A stretch of DNA of 64,000 nucleotides from Pseudomonadota bacterium (lineage in GTDB: Bacteria; Pseudomonadota; Gammaproteobacteria; Burkholderiales; Sulfuriferulaceae). Below are positions 10,041 through 20,516 of this stretch, piece by piece; the first letter of the stretch is position 1, and every line of letters begins with the position of its first letter. Under the pieces are notes generated by a model. The model saw only the letters and a list, made by a program, of their open reading frames with translations. It did no database searches and was not told the DNA's origin. The stretch is taken from the NCBI GenBank assembly GCA_021801025.1, contig JAJYYK010000003.1, positions 124,001-188,000 on the forward strand, read 5' to 3'. The translations under genes and the position numbers were made by a program.

Positions 10041-11305
10041 GCACCCTTATTCAGGCAATACGCGGGATGAACGACATCCTGCCCGAAGAGACACCACGCT
10101 GGCAACAACTTGAAGCCACCTTGCGTGATTGGTTAATGGCTTACGGTTATCAGGAAATCCGCACGCCCATTATCGAGCAAGCCAGCCTGTTTTCACGAGC
10201 CATCGGCGAAGTGACCGACATTGTCGAAAAAGAAATGTATGCGTTTACCGATGCACTGAACGGCGAACAACTGGCTTTGCGCCCGGAAGGCACCGCCGCG
10301 TGCGTCCGCGCTGTGGTACAGCACAATCTGTTGTACCAGAGTGCGCGCAGGCTATGGTACACCGGACCGATGTTTCGCCACGAGCGCCCTCAAAAAGGTC
10401 GCTACCGGCAATTTCACCAGGTCGGCATTGAATCACTGGGCTATGCCGAACCCGAAATGGATGCCGAGCATATCGTGATGAGCGCGGACTTGTGGCAGCG
10501 CCTGGGTTTATCCGGAATTGCCCTGGAGCTCAACACACTGGGTGATAGCGAGGCGCGTGCGCGCCACCGCATTAAATTAATTGCCCATCTCGAAGCACAT
10601 GTTGACCAACTGGACGAAGAAGCGCACCGGCGGTTACACAGTAACCCACTGCGCATTCTCGACAGCAAAAATCCTGCTTTACAATCCATCATTGAAGCGG
10701 CGCCCAAGCTGTATAATGAACTTGATGACCGCGCTCTGCAGCATTTTGATACGGTACAACGCATCCTGAAAGCGCATCATATAGATTTTCGTGTCAATCC
10801 GCGTTTGGTCCGCGGCCTGGATTATTATAATTACACAGTATTTGAATGGGTCAGCGACCAACTGGGTGCACAGGGTACGATTTGTGCAGGCGGTCGCTAC
10901 GATACGCTCATTGAGCAAATCGGTGGCAAGCCAGCGCCAGCCTGCGGCTTCGCCATTGGTATTGAACGGCTCCTTTCGCTACTGGAGTCGGGTGGGCATC
11001 CCGTTGCCAATGCGGGCATTGATGTGTACATTGTGCACCAGGGCAGCGAAGCTGAAACCTATGCCTGGCGCGTAGCGCAACGCTTTCGTCAGGCAGGATT
11101 AAGCGTCATTCAGCACTGCGGTGCAAACAATTTTAAATCGCAAATGAAAAAAGCTGACGCCAGCGGTGCCCGATTTGCTTGTATCATCGGCGACCAGGAA
11201 GCGGCGATCCAGCAAATTACGCTCAAAGCACTTCGTACCACTGCGGCACAAATCCTGTGTCAACCTGAACAGGCTGTCACACTCATCACCAGTAAGGGCT
11301 TGTAA
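10037..11305 (+). CDS. hisS: Histidine-tRNA ligase
   Basis: Charges tRNA-His. The 422-residue class II synthetase shows motif 2 ([15 protein letters not shown]), the His-specific motifs [14 protein letters not shown], and motif 3 (GFAIGIERL), then the HGTP anticodon-binding domain. The frame is open upstream to 9923 inside ispG, but family homology begins with [16 protein letters not shown] at 10037. That ATG overlaps the ispG stop (ATGA). It is part of the ispG-hisS-yfgM-bamB run. Confidence 0.97.
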   Translation: MSTLIQAIRGMNDILPEETPRWQQLEATLRDWLMAYGYQEIRTPIIEQASLFSRAIGEVTDIVEKEMYAFTDALNGEQLALRPEGTAACVRAVVQHNLLYQSARRLWYTGPMFRHERPQKGRYRQFHQVGIESLGYAEPEMDAEHIVMSADLWQRLGLSGIALELNTLGDSEARARHRIKLIAHLEAHVDQLDEEAHRRLHSNPLRILDSKNPALQSIIEAAPKLYNELDDRALQHFDTVQRILKAHHIDFRVNPRLVRGLDYYNYTVFEWVSDQLGAQGTICAGGRYDTLIEQIGGKPAPACGFAIGIERLLSLLESGGHPVANAGIDVYIVHQGSEAETYAWRVAQRFRQAGLSVIQHCGANNFKSQMKKADASGARFACIIGDQEAAIQQITLKALRTTAAQILCQPEQAVTLITSKGL

Positions 11306-11962
11306 ATGAATAACATGACACACACACTTAACCACGAAGAGCAGGAAGAACTCGACAAACTGAAATCAATTTGGCAACGCTATGGCGGCCTCATGATTGT
11401 CATTCTTGTGCTTGCTGTCGGCACTGCCGCTGGCTTGCAATGGTGGCAACAACACCAACTGAGCAAGGCATCGCAGGCCGAAAGTCTGTACGCCGCACTA
11501 CAGGGAATGCAACAGTCCGGTCAAACACAAGCGGTCACCACTTTGGCTGATGCCTTGAGCACACGTTATCCTGACAGTGCCTACGCAGCACGTGGGCAAC
11601 TTGCTGCTGGTTCCAGCGATGTGGTAGCGCACCAAATCGCTCCGGCAATCAAAGCATTTCAATGGGTTATTGATCACAGTAAAGAACCCGGTGTCCGCGA
11701 CATCGCAAGCTTGCGCCTTGCCGGCTTACAGTTGGACCAACATCAGGCAGCACTTGCATTGACCATACTCAATACCCCACACGACGAGCAATACGCCAAT
11801 CTGTTCGATGAATTAAAAGGTGATGCTTACGTGATGCTTAATCAGCGCGAACAAGCGCGTGCGGCCTACCGGATTGCTCTGGAAAAATTACCTGCCGACA
11901 GCGCTTATCGCCAAGTTATCGAAATCAAGCTCAATGCCATCGCCGGAGTTGCCAACAAATGA
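11306..11962 (+). CDS. yfgM: Inner-membrane YfgM-like TPR protein
   Basis: YfgM is a SecYEG- and PpiD-associated periplasmic chaperone-like protein. The 218-residue product has a short cytoplasmic tail, a single membrane span at about 27-48 (YGGLMIVILVLAVGTAAGL) and a periplasmic TPR-like helical domain. The ATG at 11306 follows the hisS stop with no gap, and AAGGGC lies upstream. The stop overlaps the bamB start (ATGA). The place between hisS and bamB is the canonical one. Confidence 0.93.
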   Translation: MNNMTHTLNHEEQEELDKLKSIWQRYGGLMIVILVLAVGTAAGLQWWQQHQLSKASQAESLYAALQGMQQSGQTQAVTTLADALSTRYPDSAYAARGQLAAGSSDVVAHQIAPAIKAFQWVIDHSKEPGVRDIASLRLAGLQLDQHQAALALTILNTPHDEQYANLFDELKGDAYVMLNQREQARAAYRIALEKLPADSAYRQVIEIKLNAIAGVANK

Positions 11963-13116
11963 GTTTACGTCCCACCTTATTGTCCTTGCTGCTTGTCCTC
12001 ACGCTGGGTGGCTGCGCCAGCCTCAACCCAATGCACTGGTTTAAAAAAACCATCCCGATAGAAAAACCCGCTGAGCTCATCAATTTTCAACCTGCTATCA
12101 CACTTAAACTGGCGTGGCACAATGGATTAGGCAACAAACAGAACATGACTTTTAATCCTGTTGCGACCCTGGACGCGCTTTATGCCGCCACGGGTTCAAA
12201 CAAACTCTACAAACTCGATCTAAAGACCGGGAAAATCATATGGCAAATTTCCACCGGAAAAATACCCCTGTCTGCAGCTGTCGGCGCATCTGAGGACAGC
12301 GAATTCACCGGCACACTGAAAGGCGAACTGATTGCCTGGGACAATACGGGTAAACAGCGTTGGACCGCTCAACTCTCCAGCACGGTGGTTGGACAGCCGA
12401 AAGTGGCTGACGGGGTCGTCGTTGTACGAACTGAAGATGGTGACATCTACGGTCTGGACAGTGCGACAGGCGCACAAAAATGGCGGTATTTGCATGCACT
12501 GCCTGTACTCACTCTGTATGCACAGCCCAGTGTCGTCATTTATAAAGGCGCAGTATTTGCGGGATTTGCGGGTGGGAAACTGATCGCACTGGCATTGGAC
12601 ACCGGCAGTGTCGGCTGGGATGTTGATGTATCTGTCCCCCATGGCGCAACAGAAATTGAACGAATTAACGATGTGACCAGCACCCCCGTGGTAGACGATC
12701 ATGAAACCTGTGCCGTCAATTATCAGGGACATTTGGCCTGTTTCGACGTACACAGCGGCAAGTTGTTATGGGAAAAAGACATGTCCAGTACAGCGGGGTT
12801 AACCATGGATGATGACAACATCTATGTCAGCGATACCGAGGGAAATGTCTTTGCTTATGAAAAAGAGCATGGCGTAAACCTCTGGAAACAAGCCTCATTA
12901 CGTGACCGCCAATTGACTGCGCCCCGCCGTATTGGTGATTACGTCGTTGTAGGCGACTATCAGGGCTATGTCCATTTCATGTCCTTAAGTGATGGACATT
13001 TTGTGGCTCGCATGGCCACAGATGACTCTGCCATCACTGCCCAACCTATCGAATACCACCACAGTGTGATCGTACAAACCGCCAAAGGCGGTGTGTTTCG
13101 CATTGACTTACCATAA
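11959..13116 (+). CDS. bamB: Outer membrane assembly lipoprotein BamB
   Basis: Lipoprotein of the BAM complex that inserts beta-barrel proteins into the outer membrane. The 385-residue product has a lipoprotein signal with lipobox LGGC (Cys19), then an eight-bladed PQQ-type beta-propeller with repeats such as LYKLDLKTGKIIW, IYGLDSATGAQKW and LACFDVHSGKLLW. It overlaps yfgM by 4 nt (ATGA). In relatives der follows closely; here a 269-bp repeat element begins 5 bp after the bamB stop. Confidence 0.96.
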   Translation: MSLRPTLLSLLLVLTLGGCASLNPMHWFKKTIPIEKPAELINFQPAITLKLAWHNGLGNKQNMTFNPVATLDALYAATGSNKLYKLDLKTGKIIWQISTGKIPLSAAVGASEDSEFTGTLKGELIAWDNTGKQRWTAQLSSTVVGQPKVADGVVVVRTEDGDIYGLDSATGAQKWRYLHALPVLTLYAQPSVVIYKGAVFAGFAGGKLIALALDTGSVGWDVDVSVPHGATEIERINDVTSTPVVDDHETCAVNYQGHLACFDVHSGKLLWEKDMSSTAGLTMDDDNIYVSDTEGNVFAYEKEHGVNLWKQASLRDRQLTAPRRIGDYVVVGDYQGYVHFMSLSDGHFVARMATDDSAITAQPIEYHHSVIVQTAKGGVFRIDLP

Positions 13117-13120
13117 GCTA

Positions 13121-13389
13121 AGGGCTCGTAAATGAATAACTTGAACTTATGTTGTCGTGTATTCGGGATGGATGCAAGGCGCGAAGTGCGGCGAATGGTT
13201 GTTCCATTCGCAAGCTTTGCAACGCCGCAGACGCCCGAATACACGGCAACCCTCCGGGCTGGGGTCGCTTTGGGCGCATCCCCGCGTTGCAAGCCGCTTG
13301 TTGTGAACGACACAACGGTACGTCTCGCGCCTTGGGCTGCATCCCAAAGCGACCCCAGCATAAGCCCAAGTTATTCATTTACGAGCCCT
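13121..13389. repeat. Dispersed terminally inverted repeat element, copy 2
   Basis: A 269-bp element between bamB and der, related to 661-915. The ends are GGGCTCGTAAATGAATAA and its inverted match TTATTCATTTACGAGCCC, flanked by TAA on both sides, a possible 3-bp target duplication. Hairpin A has arms CGTGTATTCGGG / CCCGAATACACG. Hairpin B has 16-bp arms at 13259-13274 and 13343-13358. The whole can fold as a three-way junction. The 68-bp segment inside hairpin B is inverted relative to copy 1. It ends 16 bp before the der start codon, so der must be transcribed through it or from it. Confidence 0.85.
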
Positions 13390-13405
13390 AAGGTCATTTA
13401 AAATA

Positions 13406-14887
13406 ATGAAACCCACAGTTGTACTGGTCGGCCGACCGAACGTCGGCAAATCCACACTTTTTAACCAGTTAACCAAAACCCGCAATGCGCTGGTCGCTGA
13501 TATCCCGGGTTTAACCCGCGACCGTCACTTCGGGCATGGAAAAATCGGCCAAAAACCTTACCTGGTGGTCGATACAGGCGGATTGGAGCCCGTGGTAAAA
13601 GAGGGCATTATGCACGAAATGGCGCGTCAAACTTTACAGGCCATTGACGAAGCCGATGTCATCCTGTTCATGGTGGATGCCCGCACCGGTTGCACCGCAC
13701 AAGACAAAATTATTGCCGATCGCTTGCGACAAGCGGGATGCCCAGTTCATTTGGTGGTCAACAAAGCTGAAGGTATGTTACGTGATGTTGCAAGCGCGGA
13801 ATTTTACGAACTGGGACTGGGTACACCGGTTGCCATATCCGCCAGCCACAATGAAGGCTTGAATGAACTGATCGAGATTGCCCTGGCTCATGTGCCTTTG
13901 GTGGAGGAACCGCCAGAAGCCCGTCACCCAAAAATCGCCTTGATCGGACGGCCTAATGTCGGAAAATCCACTTTAGTCAACAGCTTGCTTGGCGAAGAAC
14001 GTGTGATTGCATTTGACCAGCCGGGCACCACACGCGACAGCATTTATATTGATTTCGTGCGCAATGATCAACCCTACACCCTGATTGACACAGCGGGCGT
14101 GCGGCGGCGCGGGAAGGTATTCGAAACCATAGAAAAATTTTCCGTCATCAAAACCTTACAAGCCATTTCCGATTCAAACGTCGTTGTTTTAGTACTGGAC
14201 GCACATTTGGACATTTCGGAACAGGATGCTCACCTGGCCGGATTTGTACTTGAATCTGGTCGTGCACTGGTCCTTGCCGTCAACAAATGGGATGGCATGA
14301 CCGATTACCAACGCGATCACATCAAACGTGAAATCAGTCGCAAACTGCAATTTCTCGACTTTGCCCGCTTTCATTATATTTCCGCCTTGCATGGCATCGG
14401 ACTCGACGCTCTCTTGCGCTCGGTCGATGAAGCCTATAAGGCCGCAATGGCCAAACTTTCTACCCCACAATTAACCCGTGTGTTGATCGATGCCGTCAGT
14501 GCTCACCAACCGCCCAAAATGGGGCCATTCCGACCCAAATTACGTTACGCCCACCAGGGCGGTATGAATCCGCCGCTTATTGTCATCCACGGCAATGCAC
14601 TGGATCAAATCGCTGACAGCTATCGTCGTTATTTGGAAGGTGTATTTTTGCGCGCATTTAAACTGCACGGCACTCCATTGCGCATCCAGTTCAATGTCAG
14701 CACTAACCCTTATGCTGACAAGAAAGTTTTGCCTGACACCGTGTCGGAGGCCCGAGCCAAATTACGACCACAAAATCGCAAACCCGTGCCCAAATTTGCG
14801 ACAAAATTTGGGCCAAAACCGGCACTCAAACCAGTACCGAAAACCACCCGGAAATCGGGCTTTAAAGCGAGGCCGAGTTCCAAATAA
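13406..14887 (+). CDS. der: Ribosome biogenesis GTPase Der (EngA)
   Basis: Double-GTPase needed for 50S subunit maturation. The 493-residue product has two G domains, each with [10 protein letters not shown] (first at residue 9, second near 187), DTGG and DTAG switch II motifs, NKAE and NKWD G4 motifs, then the KH-like domain. A basic, proline-rich tail of about 50 residues ([15 protein letters not shown] type) extends beyond the family core. The start ATG has AAGG upstream, at the very edge of the repeat element. The stretch from 14888 to 15156 shows only a weak imperfect hairpin near 14894-14927. Confidence 0.96.
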   Translation: MKPTVVLVGRPNVGKSTLFNQLTKTRNALVADIPGLTRDRHFGHGKIGQKPYLVVDTGGLEPVVKEGIMHEMARQTLQAIDEADVILFMVDARTGCTAQDKIIADRLRQAGCPVHLVVNKAEGMLRDVASAEFYELGLGTPVAISASHNEGLNELIEIALAHVPLVEEPPEARHPKIALIGRPNVGKSTLVNSLLGEERVIAFDQPGTTRDSIYIDFVRNDQPYTLIDTAGVRRRGKVFETIEKFSVIKTLQAISDSNVVVLVLDAHLDISEQDAHLAGFVLESGRALVLAVNKWDGMTDYQRDHIKREISRKLQFLDFARFHYISALHGIGLDALLRSVDEAYKAAMAKLSTPQLTRVLIDAVSAHQPPKMGPFRPKLRYAHQGGMNPPLIVIHGNALDQIADSYRRYLEGVFLRAFKLHGTPLRIQFNVSTNPYADKKVLPDTVSEARAKLRPQNRKPVPKFATKFGPKPALKPVPKTTRKSGFKARPSSK

Positions 14888-15156
14888 ACATGATTCAAAC
14901 ATGATTCTGCACAGGGGATCATGTTGAACACTGGTAATATAAAGTGCATCTTCCAGACAACCCATTTCGGGAACTTGGATGCGGTCCGGTTTTCAACGGG
15001 CTGGTGGATCGCGCACCCGAAAAGGACTACTTCGTCCTGAATGACCCACCCTGTTCTGCACTGGAACAGCTTCTCGTAACACTTTGTTTAACGACTGACC
15101 ATAACAAGGGATAAATAGAACGCGTATCAATCATACTGTTGGTTAACGGAGGCATC

Positions 15157-16233
15157 ATGAGCAAATTAGCTAATGTCAAAACTTGGGGTCAATCCATCTG
15201 GCTGGACAACCTTTCACGCACATTAATCCAACAGGGGGATTTAGCGAGATTGGTGGCGGAAGATGGTATTTCCGGGGTGACGTCCAACCCGGCAATTTTT
15301 CGCAAAGCACTGGCTGAGAGTCCCTATTATCAGGCGGACATGTCCCGTCTCAAAAATGAATTAAGTGATGCAGAGGCGCGTTACGAGGCCTTGGTGATCC
15401 CTGATATCCAGGCCGCTTGTGATCTCCTCATGCCTACATGGCAAGCCACCCAGGGCAATGATGGTTATGTCAGCCTTGAAGTGTCGCCAGCGTTGGCCAA
15501 TGACACAGAGGGCACCATTTTAGCTGCACGGCGCTTGCATGCTCGCGTAAACAAACCCAATGTACTGATTAAAATCCCTGCTACTGCAGCGGGGATTACT
15601 GCCTTTGAACAAGTAATCAGTGAAGGTATCTCAATCAATATTACTTTGATATTTTCGTTGCGGCAAACTGATGCAGTATTTGCTGCCTATGTACGCGGCT
15701 TGCAACGACTGGTGGCTCAGGGTGGAAAAGGAGATGGGGTCAAAGCGGTAGCCAGTTTGTTCTTGTCCCGAATCGACAGCCATGTTGACCCCCGTTTAGC
15801 CAAACTGGAAAATAAAGCCGCATCGGCACTGCAAGGACATGCCGCGCTGGCTGTGGCCAAACTGGCCTACCAGCATTACAAAATGCTGTTTCACGGCGAG
15901 GGATTTGCCGAACTGGCGAACGCAGGTTGTCGCCCGCAGTATTTGTTGTGGGCCAGCACAGGCACCAAGAATTCAGCTTATTCTGACGTTCAATATCTGG
16001 ACAACCTCATTGGTCCGGAAACCATCAATACTGTACCGGATGCCACGCTGAACGCATTTCGCGACCATGGGCATGTCGCCAGCACCGTTGATCAGCACCT
16101 TGAGGTCGCTCATTCCGATTATCAAACCATAGAATCTCTGGGCATCGACTTGAATCAAGTCGGTGAAACATTACAACAAGAAGGATTAGTGTTGTTCGAT
16201 GAAGCCTATCGACAAATGGTTGCAAGCTGTTAA
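15157..16233 (+). CDS. tal: Transaldolase
   Basis: Transfers a dihydroxyacetone unit between sugar phosphates in the non-oxidative pentose phosphate pathway. The 358-residue product belongs to the longer transaldolase type related to actinobacterial and cyanobacterial Tal. The motif GVTSNPAIF lies near the N-terminus, and the Schiff-base lysine sits in VLIKIPAT. A GGAGG 6 nt before ATG 15157 fixes the start, although the frame is open six codons further upstream. Single gene with its own upstream region. Confidence 0.93.
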   Translation: MSKLANVKTWGQSIWLDNLSRTLIQQGDLARLVAEDGISGVTSNPAIFRKALAESPYYQADMSRLKNELSDAEARYEALVIPDIQAACDLLMPTWQATQGNDGYVSLEVSPALANDTEGTILAARRLHARVNKPNVLIKIPATAAGITAFEQVISEGISINITLIFSLRQTDAVFAAYVRGLQRLVAQGGKGDGVKAVASLFLSRIDSHVDPRLAKLENKAASALQGHAALAVAKLAYQHYKMLFHGEGFAELANAGCRPQYLLWASTGTKNSAYSDVQYLDNLIGPETINTVPDATLNAFRDHGHVASTVDQHLEVAHSDYQTIESLGIDLNQVGETLQQEGLVLFDEAYRQMVASC

Positions 16234-16431
16234 TTCAAAATCTGAAGAAACCTGTCCTGGATAAAAATTGGCACGGCATGCAGAGGGATACACTGACTTC
16301 ACCTTACATTTCGTTTGACAAGCAAGGGTGATGGGGGTATTTTTGCAAAATTCTGCCCCGACGTTAATGAGTACTTGCCTAAGGACAGGATTTTTATCAT
16401 AACAACGAATATTCTTTAGGAGACACACAGC

Positions 16432-16968
16432 ATGACAAATCAATTGAAACTTGCCGCAATATCTGGCGCATTGTTGACAGTACTGAGTAACTTCGCGATG
16501 GCTGATACGTCAACCGCTCCGGCATTAATGTCCTCGCAATGGGCAGCGCAAGCCTGCGACGCATGGAATAAGACACCAGAACTTACAAATGGTTTGGGCG
16601 GCAAATGGATGGCCAATAACCTGAATCGTGGTTATAAAATTATTCACATGTACCGCAGTGATTGCGATGACAAATTTCAGGTTGAGCTACGCCTCGAGCC
16701 TAAAGATGGCAAAGCCATCTGTACCTATGGCGGCAAGGTGGTTACCCAGAAACTGAATCCCGGAGCGGATTATTTGATGTATGCCACCACAGAACGCTGG
16801 CACCAAATGGGCGCGGGTGAATACGGCCCAATGAAAGCCATGATGTTTGGTCGTCTGGAATTTGTGGGTCCGAAATGGGAAGCCATGACCGTGATGGGGC
16901 CTTTTGCACAGTTTCTTTTACTGGCAGGGAAAGTGCCTTCCAATGAATCAGTTTGCCCAACCAAATAA
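16432..16968 (+). CDS. Secreted SCP2-like sterol/lipid-binding protein
   Basis: Function unknown. The 178-residue product has a clear signal peptide (MTNQLKLAAISGALLTVLSN, cleavage after FAMA-DT). A mature domain follows whose second half (YATTERWHQMGAGEYGPMKA, then GRLEFVGPKWEAM and a final FLLLAGKVP) resembles the SCP2 lipid-binding fold. Cysteines at about positions 43, 82, 104 and 175 could pair in the periplasm. A strong TAGGAG precedes the ATG. A good terminator follows, so it is probably monocistronic. SCP2 assignment is from pattern only; a lipid or hydrophobic-substrate carrier role is inferred. Confidence 0.65.
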   Translation: MTNQLKLAAISGALLTVLSNFAMADTSTAPALMSSQWAAQACDAWNKTPELTNGLGGKWMANNLNRGYKIIHMYRSDCDDKFQVELRLEPKDGKAICTYGGKVVTQKLNPGADYLMYATTERWHQMGAGEYGPMKAMMFGRLEFVGPKWEAMTVMGPFAQFLLLAGKVPSNESVCPTK

Positions 16969-16992
16969 ATATTCCTCCCTTTTTGCCTGATT

Positions 16993-17028
16993 CATGCAAG
17001 ACATCTCTCAATCCGGATGTCTTGCATG
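16993..17028 (+). terminator. Hairpin terminator after the SCP2-like gene
   Basis: A perfect 13-bp stem CATGCAAGACATC / GATGTCTTGCATG with a 10-base loop, 25 bp past the stop codon, followed by a T-rich stretch. It separates this gene from mfd. Confidence 0.75.
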
Positions 17029-17107
17029 CAGTTTCTTCCTGTTTTTTCCTCCCTGTTTCGGGTTACAATCTGACTTTTTCTGATCGAAACCGGATCACGG
17101 TCAACTG

Positions 17108-20100
17108 ATGTTAATTCCTGTTTCTTTGCCACAACCTGGCCAACGACTGCAACAACCCGCTTGGACTGGTTCTGCTGATGCACTGGCTCTGGCCGAACTC
17201 GCCAAACTGAAACGACCTCTGATTGTATTGGCTGAGCACACCACGGATGCGCGTCGTTTACTGGATGAAATTCGCTGGTTCTCTCCGCAACTGAACGTGC
17301 AGTTTTTGCCTGATTGGGAAACCCTGCCCTACGATCAATTCTCTCCCCATCAAGATTTGATTTCTGAGCGACTGGCTACGCTGTATCTCATTTCCGCAGG
17401 CCAATGCGATGTCGCCATCGTGCCATTGTCTAGCGCAATGGGGCGTTTGCCGCCGCGTGACTACCTTGGTGCCTATACTTTTTTTCTGCAACAGGGACAA
17501 CACCTGGATGTTGAGGCTTTGCGCCAGCAATTGGTGTCCGCAGGTTACCAGGCAGTGAGTCAGGTGTTATCTCCTGGCGAATACAGTGTAAGGGGGGGCT
17601 TGCTGGATTTATTCCCTATGGGCAGCGCACTGCCCTACCGAATTGATTTGTTTGACGACATGATTGAGAGCTTGCGCACTTTCGACGTGGATACCCAGCG
17701 TAGCGTCTATCCAGTCAACGAAATCCGGCTGTTGCCAGCACGCGAATTTCCGCTCGACGAAGCGGGTATCGCACGCTTTCGCCAACAATTTCGTGAAACA
17801 TTTGAAGGCGATCCCACGCGGCGACAATTGTACAAGGATGTCAGCAATGGCTTGGCTCCGGCGGGCATAGAATATTACCTGCCTCTGTTTTTTGAACACA
17901 CTGCGGATCTGTTTGATTACCTGCCGCAAGACGCCCTGTTGTGTTTGCACGGCAATATCGAAGCGGCCGCACAATCCTTTTGGCGAGATGCCCAAAGCCG
18001 TTACCGCACGCAAAATACGGACACTCAACGTCCTGTCTTGCCGCCCACGGATTTGTTCCTTCCTGTTGACGAGCTGTTTGGCCGAATAAAGCCTTACGCG
18101 CGTATCGACTTTCACGCACATTCTCCCGACAGCACCACAACGCTGGCTTTGCCTAATCTGGCCGTGGACAGACGCGCTGAAGACCCGCTGTACAAGCTGC
18201 GCCAATTTTGTGCGCAATTTCCAGGTCCAGTATGGGTACTGGCAGAAAGCTTGGGACGACGCGAAACCATTGTGCAATACTTTTCTGAGCACGGTTTATC
18301 CATGCAAGTGTGCGACGACTATGCTGCCTGCCTGACACAATCCGCCGACTTGCAAATCGCCGTATCACCTTTGGCACAAGGCTTTATTTTAAATAGCACA
18401 ACGCCACTGGCACTGGTCACCGAAGCGGAATTGTATGCGGGCACGGTGCGCGTGCGCCAACGTCAACGCACGCGCCCAAATCAACTGGATAACCTGTTGC
18501 GTGACCTGTCTGAAGTCAAGGCGGGCGATCCTGTGGTGCACATCGATCACGGCGTAGGCCGTTATTTGGGTTTGTGCAACATGGATCTGGGTGAAGGTGA
18601 ACGAGAATTTCTGTTACTGGAATACGCTGGTGGCGATAAACTGTACGTGCCTGTCGCGCAACTACATTGTATTGGTCGCTACTCCGGGGTAGCCAGTGAA
18701 TCGGTACATTTGTCCAAACTGGGCAGTGGCCAATGGGAAAAAGCCAAGCGGCGCGCCATGGAACAAGCGCGGGATACTGCAGCCGAATTACTTGACCTGT
18801 ATGCGCGTCGGGCTGCAAGGGTAGGCCATGCCTTTTCCTTCAAGCAATCGGACTATGACGCATTTGTTGAAGGATTTGGCTTTGAAGAAACCCCGGATCA
18901 AGCCACCGCCATCGAAGCCGTGATTCAAGATTTACGCTCCGACCGTCCCATGGACAGATTGGTGTGCGGCGACGTGGGGTTTGGTAAAACGGAAGTCGCT
19001 TTGCGTGCAGCCTTTATTGCCTTGATGGGAGGCAAACAAGTGGTGGTGCTGGTGCCTACCACTTTGCTGGCAGAACAACACACCCAAACTTTCATGGATC
19101 GCTTTGCGAACTGGCCTGTACGCATTGCCGAATTGTCGCGTTTTCGTAGCGCAAAAGAACAAGTGCAAAGCTTGAAGGAACTGGCTGAGGGCAAAGTAGA
19201 TATCGTCATTGGCACCCATCGCCTGCTACAAAAAGACGTGGTTTTCAAACAACTTGGTCTTGTGGTAATTGACGAGGAACACCGCTTCGGAGTGCGACAG
19301 AAGGAGCAAATGAAACGCATGCGCGCCGAAGTAGATGTTCTCACACTGACTGCCACGCCGATACCGCGCACTTTGGGCATGGCACTGGAAGGTATCCGTG
19401 ATTTTTCTACCATTGGCACACCACCACAAAAACGTTTGTCGATCAAAACCTTTGTCGCGCCTTATTCGGCCAGTACCATCCGTGAGGCCGTATTGCGCGA
19501 ACTCAAACGCGGGGGACAAATTTATTTTCTGCACAATTCAGTGCAAACCATTAACAACATGGAAAGTGTACTCGCAGAACTGTTACCCGAAGCACGTATT
19601 CGCGTTGCACATGGACAAATGCACGAACGCGAACTGGAACAGGTCATGCGCCTGTTCCACCAGCAACAGGTCAATGTACTGCTGTGCACCACCATCATTG
19701 AAACGGGTATCGATATTCCCACCGCCAACACCATCATCATCAATCGCGCAGACCATTTTGGTTTGGCGCAATTACACCAATTGCGCGGGCGCGTAGGACG
19801 TTCACATCATCAAGCCTATGCCTATCTGTTAACACCGGACGACGAAGCGCTCACCCCAGCAGCAAAAAAACGGCTGGAAGCCTTGCAACTGATGGAAGAT
19901 TTAGGTGCCGGGTTCCATTTGGCGATGCATGATCTGGAAATTCGCGGCGCAGGTGAAATTTTGGGTGAATCACAAAGCGGCAGCATGCAGGAAATTGGCT
20001 TTAATCTTTACAACGACATGCTTAACCATGCCGTTAATGCATTAAAACGTGGCGAAATCCCCAATCTTGACCAGCCATTAGAAATCGTTACCGACATTAA

Positions 20101-20515
20101 CTTGCACGCCCCCACTTTTTTGCCTGACAGTTACTGCGGCGATGTGCATGAGCGTCTGGTGTTGTACAAACGCCTGGCCAATTGCACAGAGTTGGGTGTG
20201 CTGGATGAATTGCATGAGGAATTGGTCGATCGCTTTGGTTTATTGCCCGACCAGGGTGCCGCTTTGTTTGAAACACATCGTCTCAGACTCCTGGCCAAGC
20301 CCCTGGGCGTGCTCAAACTGGACGCCACCAGCGAATCCATCACCGTGCAATTTGTGCCCAAACCGCCCATTGATCCCATACACTTGATGAAACTGATACA
20401 GAACCATACCCATTACCAACTGGCCGGGCCGGACAAATTACGCATCAAATCAGCCCATGCCTCATGGCAAGAACGCGTCAAACAGGTGAAGCATTTATTT
20501 AAGGAGCTGGTTTAA
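17108..20515 (+). CDS. mfd: Transcription-repair coupling factor
   Basis: Displaces RNA polymerase stalled at DNA lesions and recruits UvrA. The 1135-residue product is full length. It has a UvrB-like N-terminal region with FLPDWETLPYDQFSPHQDL, the RNA polymerase interaction domain beginning GDPVVHIDHGVGRYLG near residue 470, then superfamily 2 translocase motifs: CGDVGFGKTEVALRAAF, DEEHRFG, TATPIPRTL and the RGRVGRSHHQAYAYLL region. A C-terminal TRCF domain closes it. ATG 17108 is the start supported by homology; no strong ribosome binding site is visible. serB starts 1 nt after its stop. Confidence 0.97.
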   Translation: MLIPVSLPQPGQRLQQPAWTGSADALALAELAKLKRPLIVLAEHTTDARRLLDEIRWFSPQLNVQFLPDWETLPYDQFSPHQDLISERLATLYLISAGQCDVAIVPLSSAMGRLPPRDYLGAYTFFLQQGQHLDVEALRQQLVSAGYQAVSQVLSPGEYSVRGGLLDLFPMGSALPYRIDLFDDMIESLRTFDVDTQRSVYPVNEIRLLPAREFPLDEAGIARFRQQFRETFEGDPTRRQLYKDVSNGLAPAGIEYYLPLFFEHTADLFDYLPQDALLCLHGNIEAAAQSFWRDAQSRYRTQNTDTQRPVLPPTDLFLPVDELFGRIKPYARIDFHAHSPDSTTTLALPNLAVDRRAEDPLYKLRQFCAQFPGPVWVLAESLGRRETIVQYFSEHGLSMQVCDDYAACLTQSADLQIAVSPLAQGFILNSTTPLALVTEAELYAGTVRVRQRQRTRPNQLDNLLRDLSEVKAGDPVVHIDHGVGRYLGLCNMDLGEGEREFLLLEYAGGDKLYVPVAQLHCIGRYSGVASESVHLSKLGSGQWEKAKRRAMEQARDTAAELLDLYARRAARVGHAFSFKQSDYDAFVEGFGFEETPDQATAIEAVIQDLRSDRPMDRLVCGDVGFGKTEVALRAAFIALMGGKQVVVLVPTTLLAEQHTQTFMDRFANWPVRIAELSRFRSAKEQVQSLKELAEGKVDIVIGTHRLLQKDVVFKQLGLVVIDEEHRFGVRQKEQMKRMRAEVDVLTLTATPIPRTLGMALEGIRDFSTIGTPPQKRLSIKTFVAPYSASTIREAVLRELKRGGQIYFLHNSVQTINNMESVLAELLPEARIRVAHGQMHERELEQVMRLFHQQQVNVLLCTTIIETGIDIPTANTIIINRADHFGLAQLHQLRGRVGRSHHQAYAYLLTPDDEALTPAAKKRLEALQLMEDLGAGFHLAMHDLEIRGAGEILGESQSGSMQEIGFNLYNDMLNHAVNALKRGEIPNLDQPLEIVTDINLHAPTFLPDSYCGDVHERLVLYKRLANCTELGVLDELHEELVDRFGLLPDQGAALFETHRLRLLAKPLGVLKLDATSESITVQFVPKPPIDPIHLMKLIQNHTHYQLAGPDKLRIKSAHASWQERVKQVKHLFKELV

Positions 20516-20516
20516 A

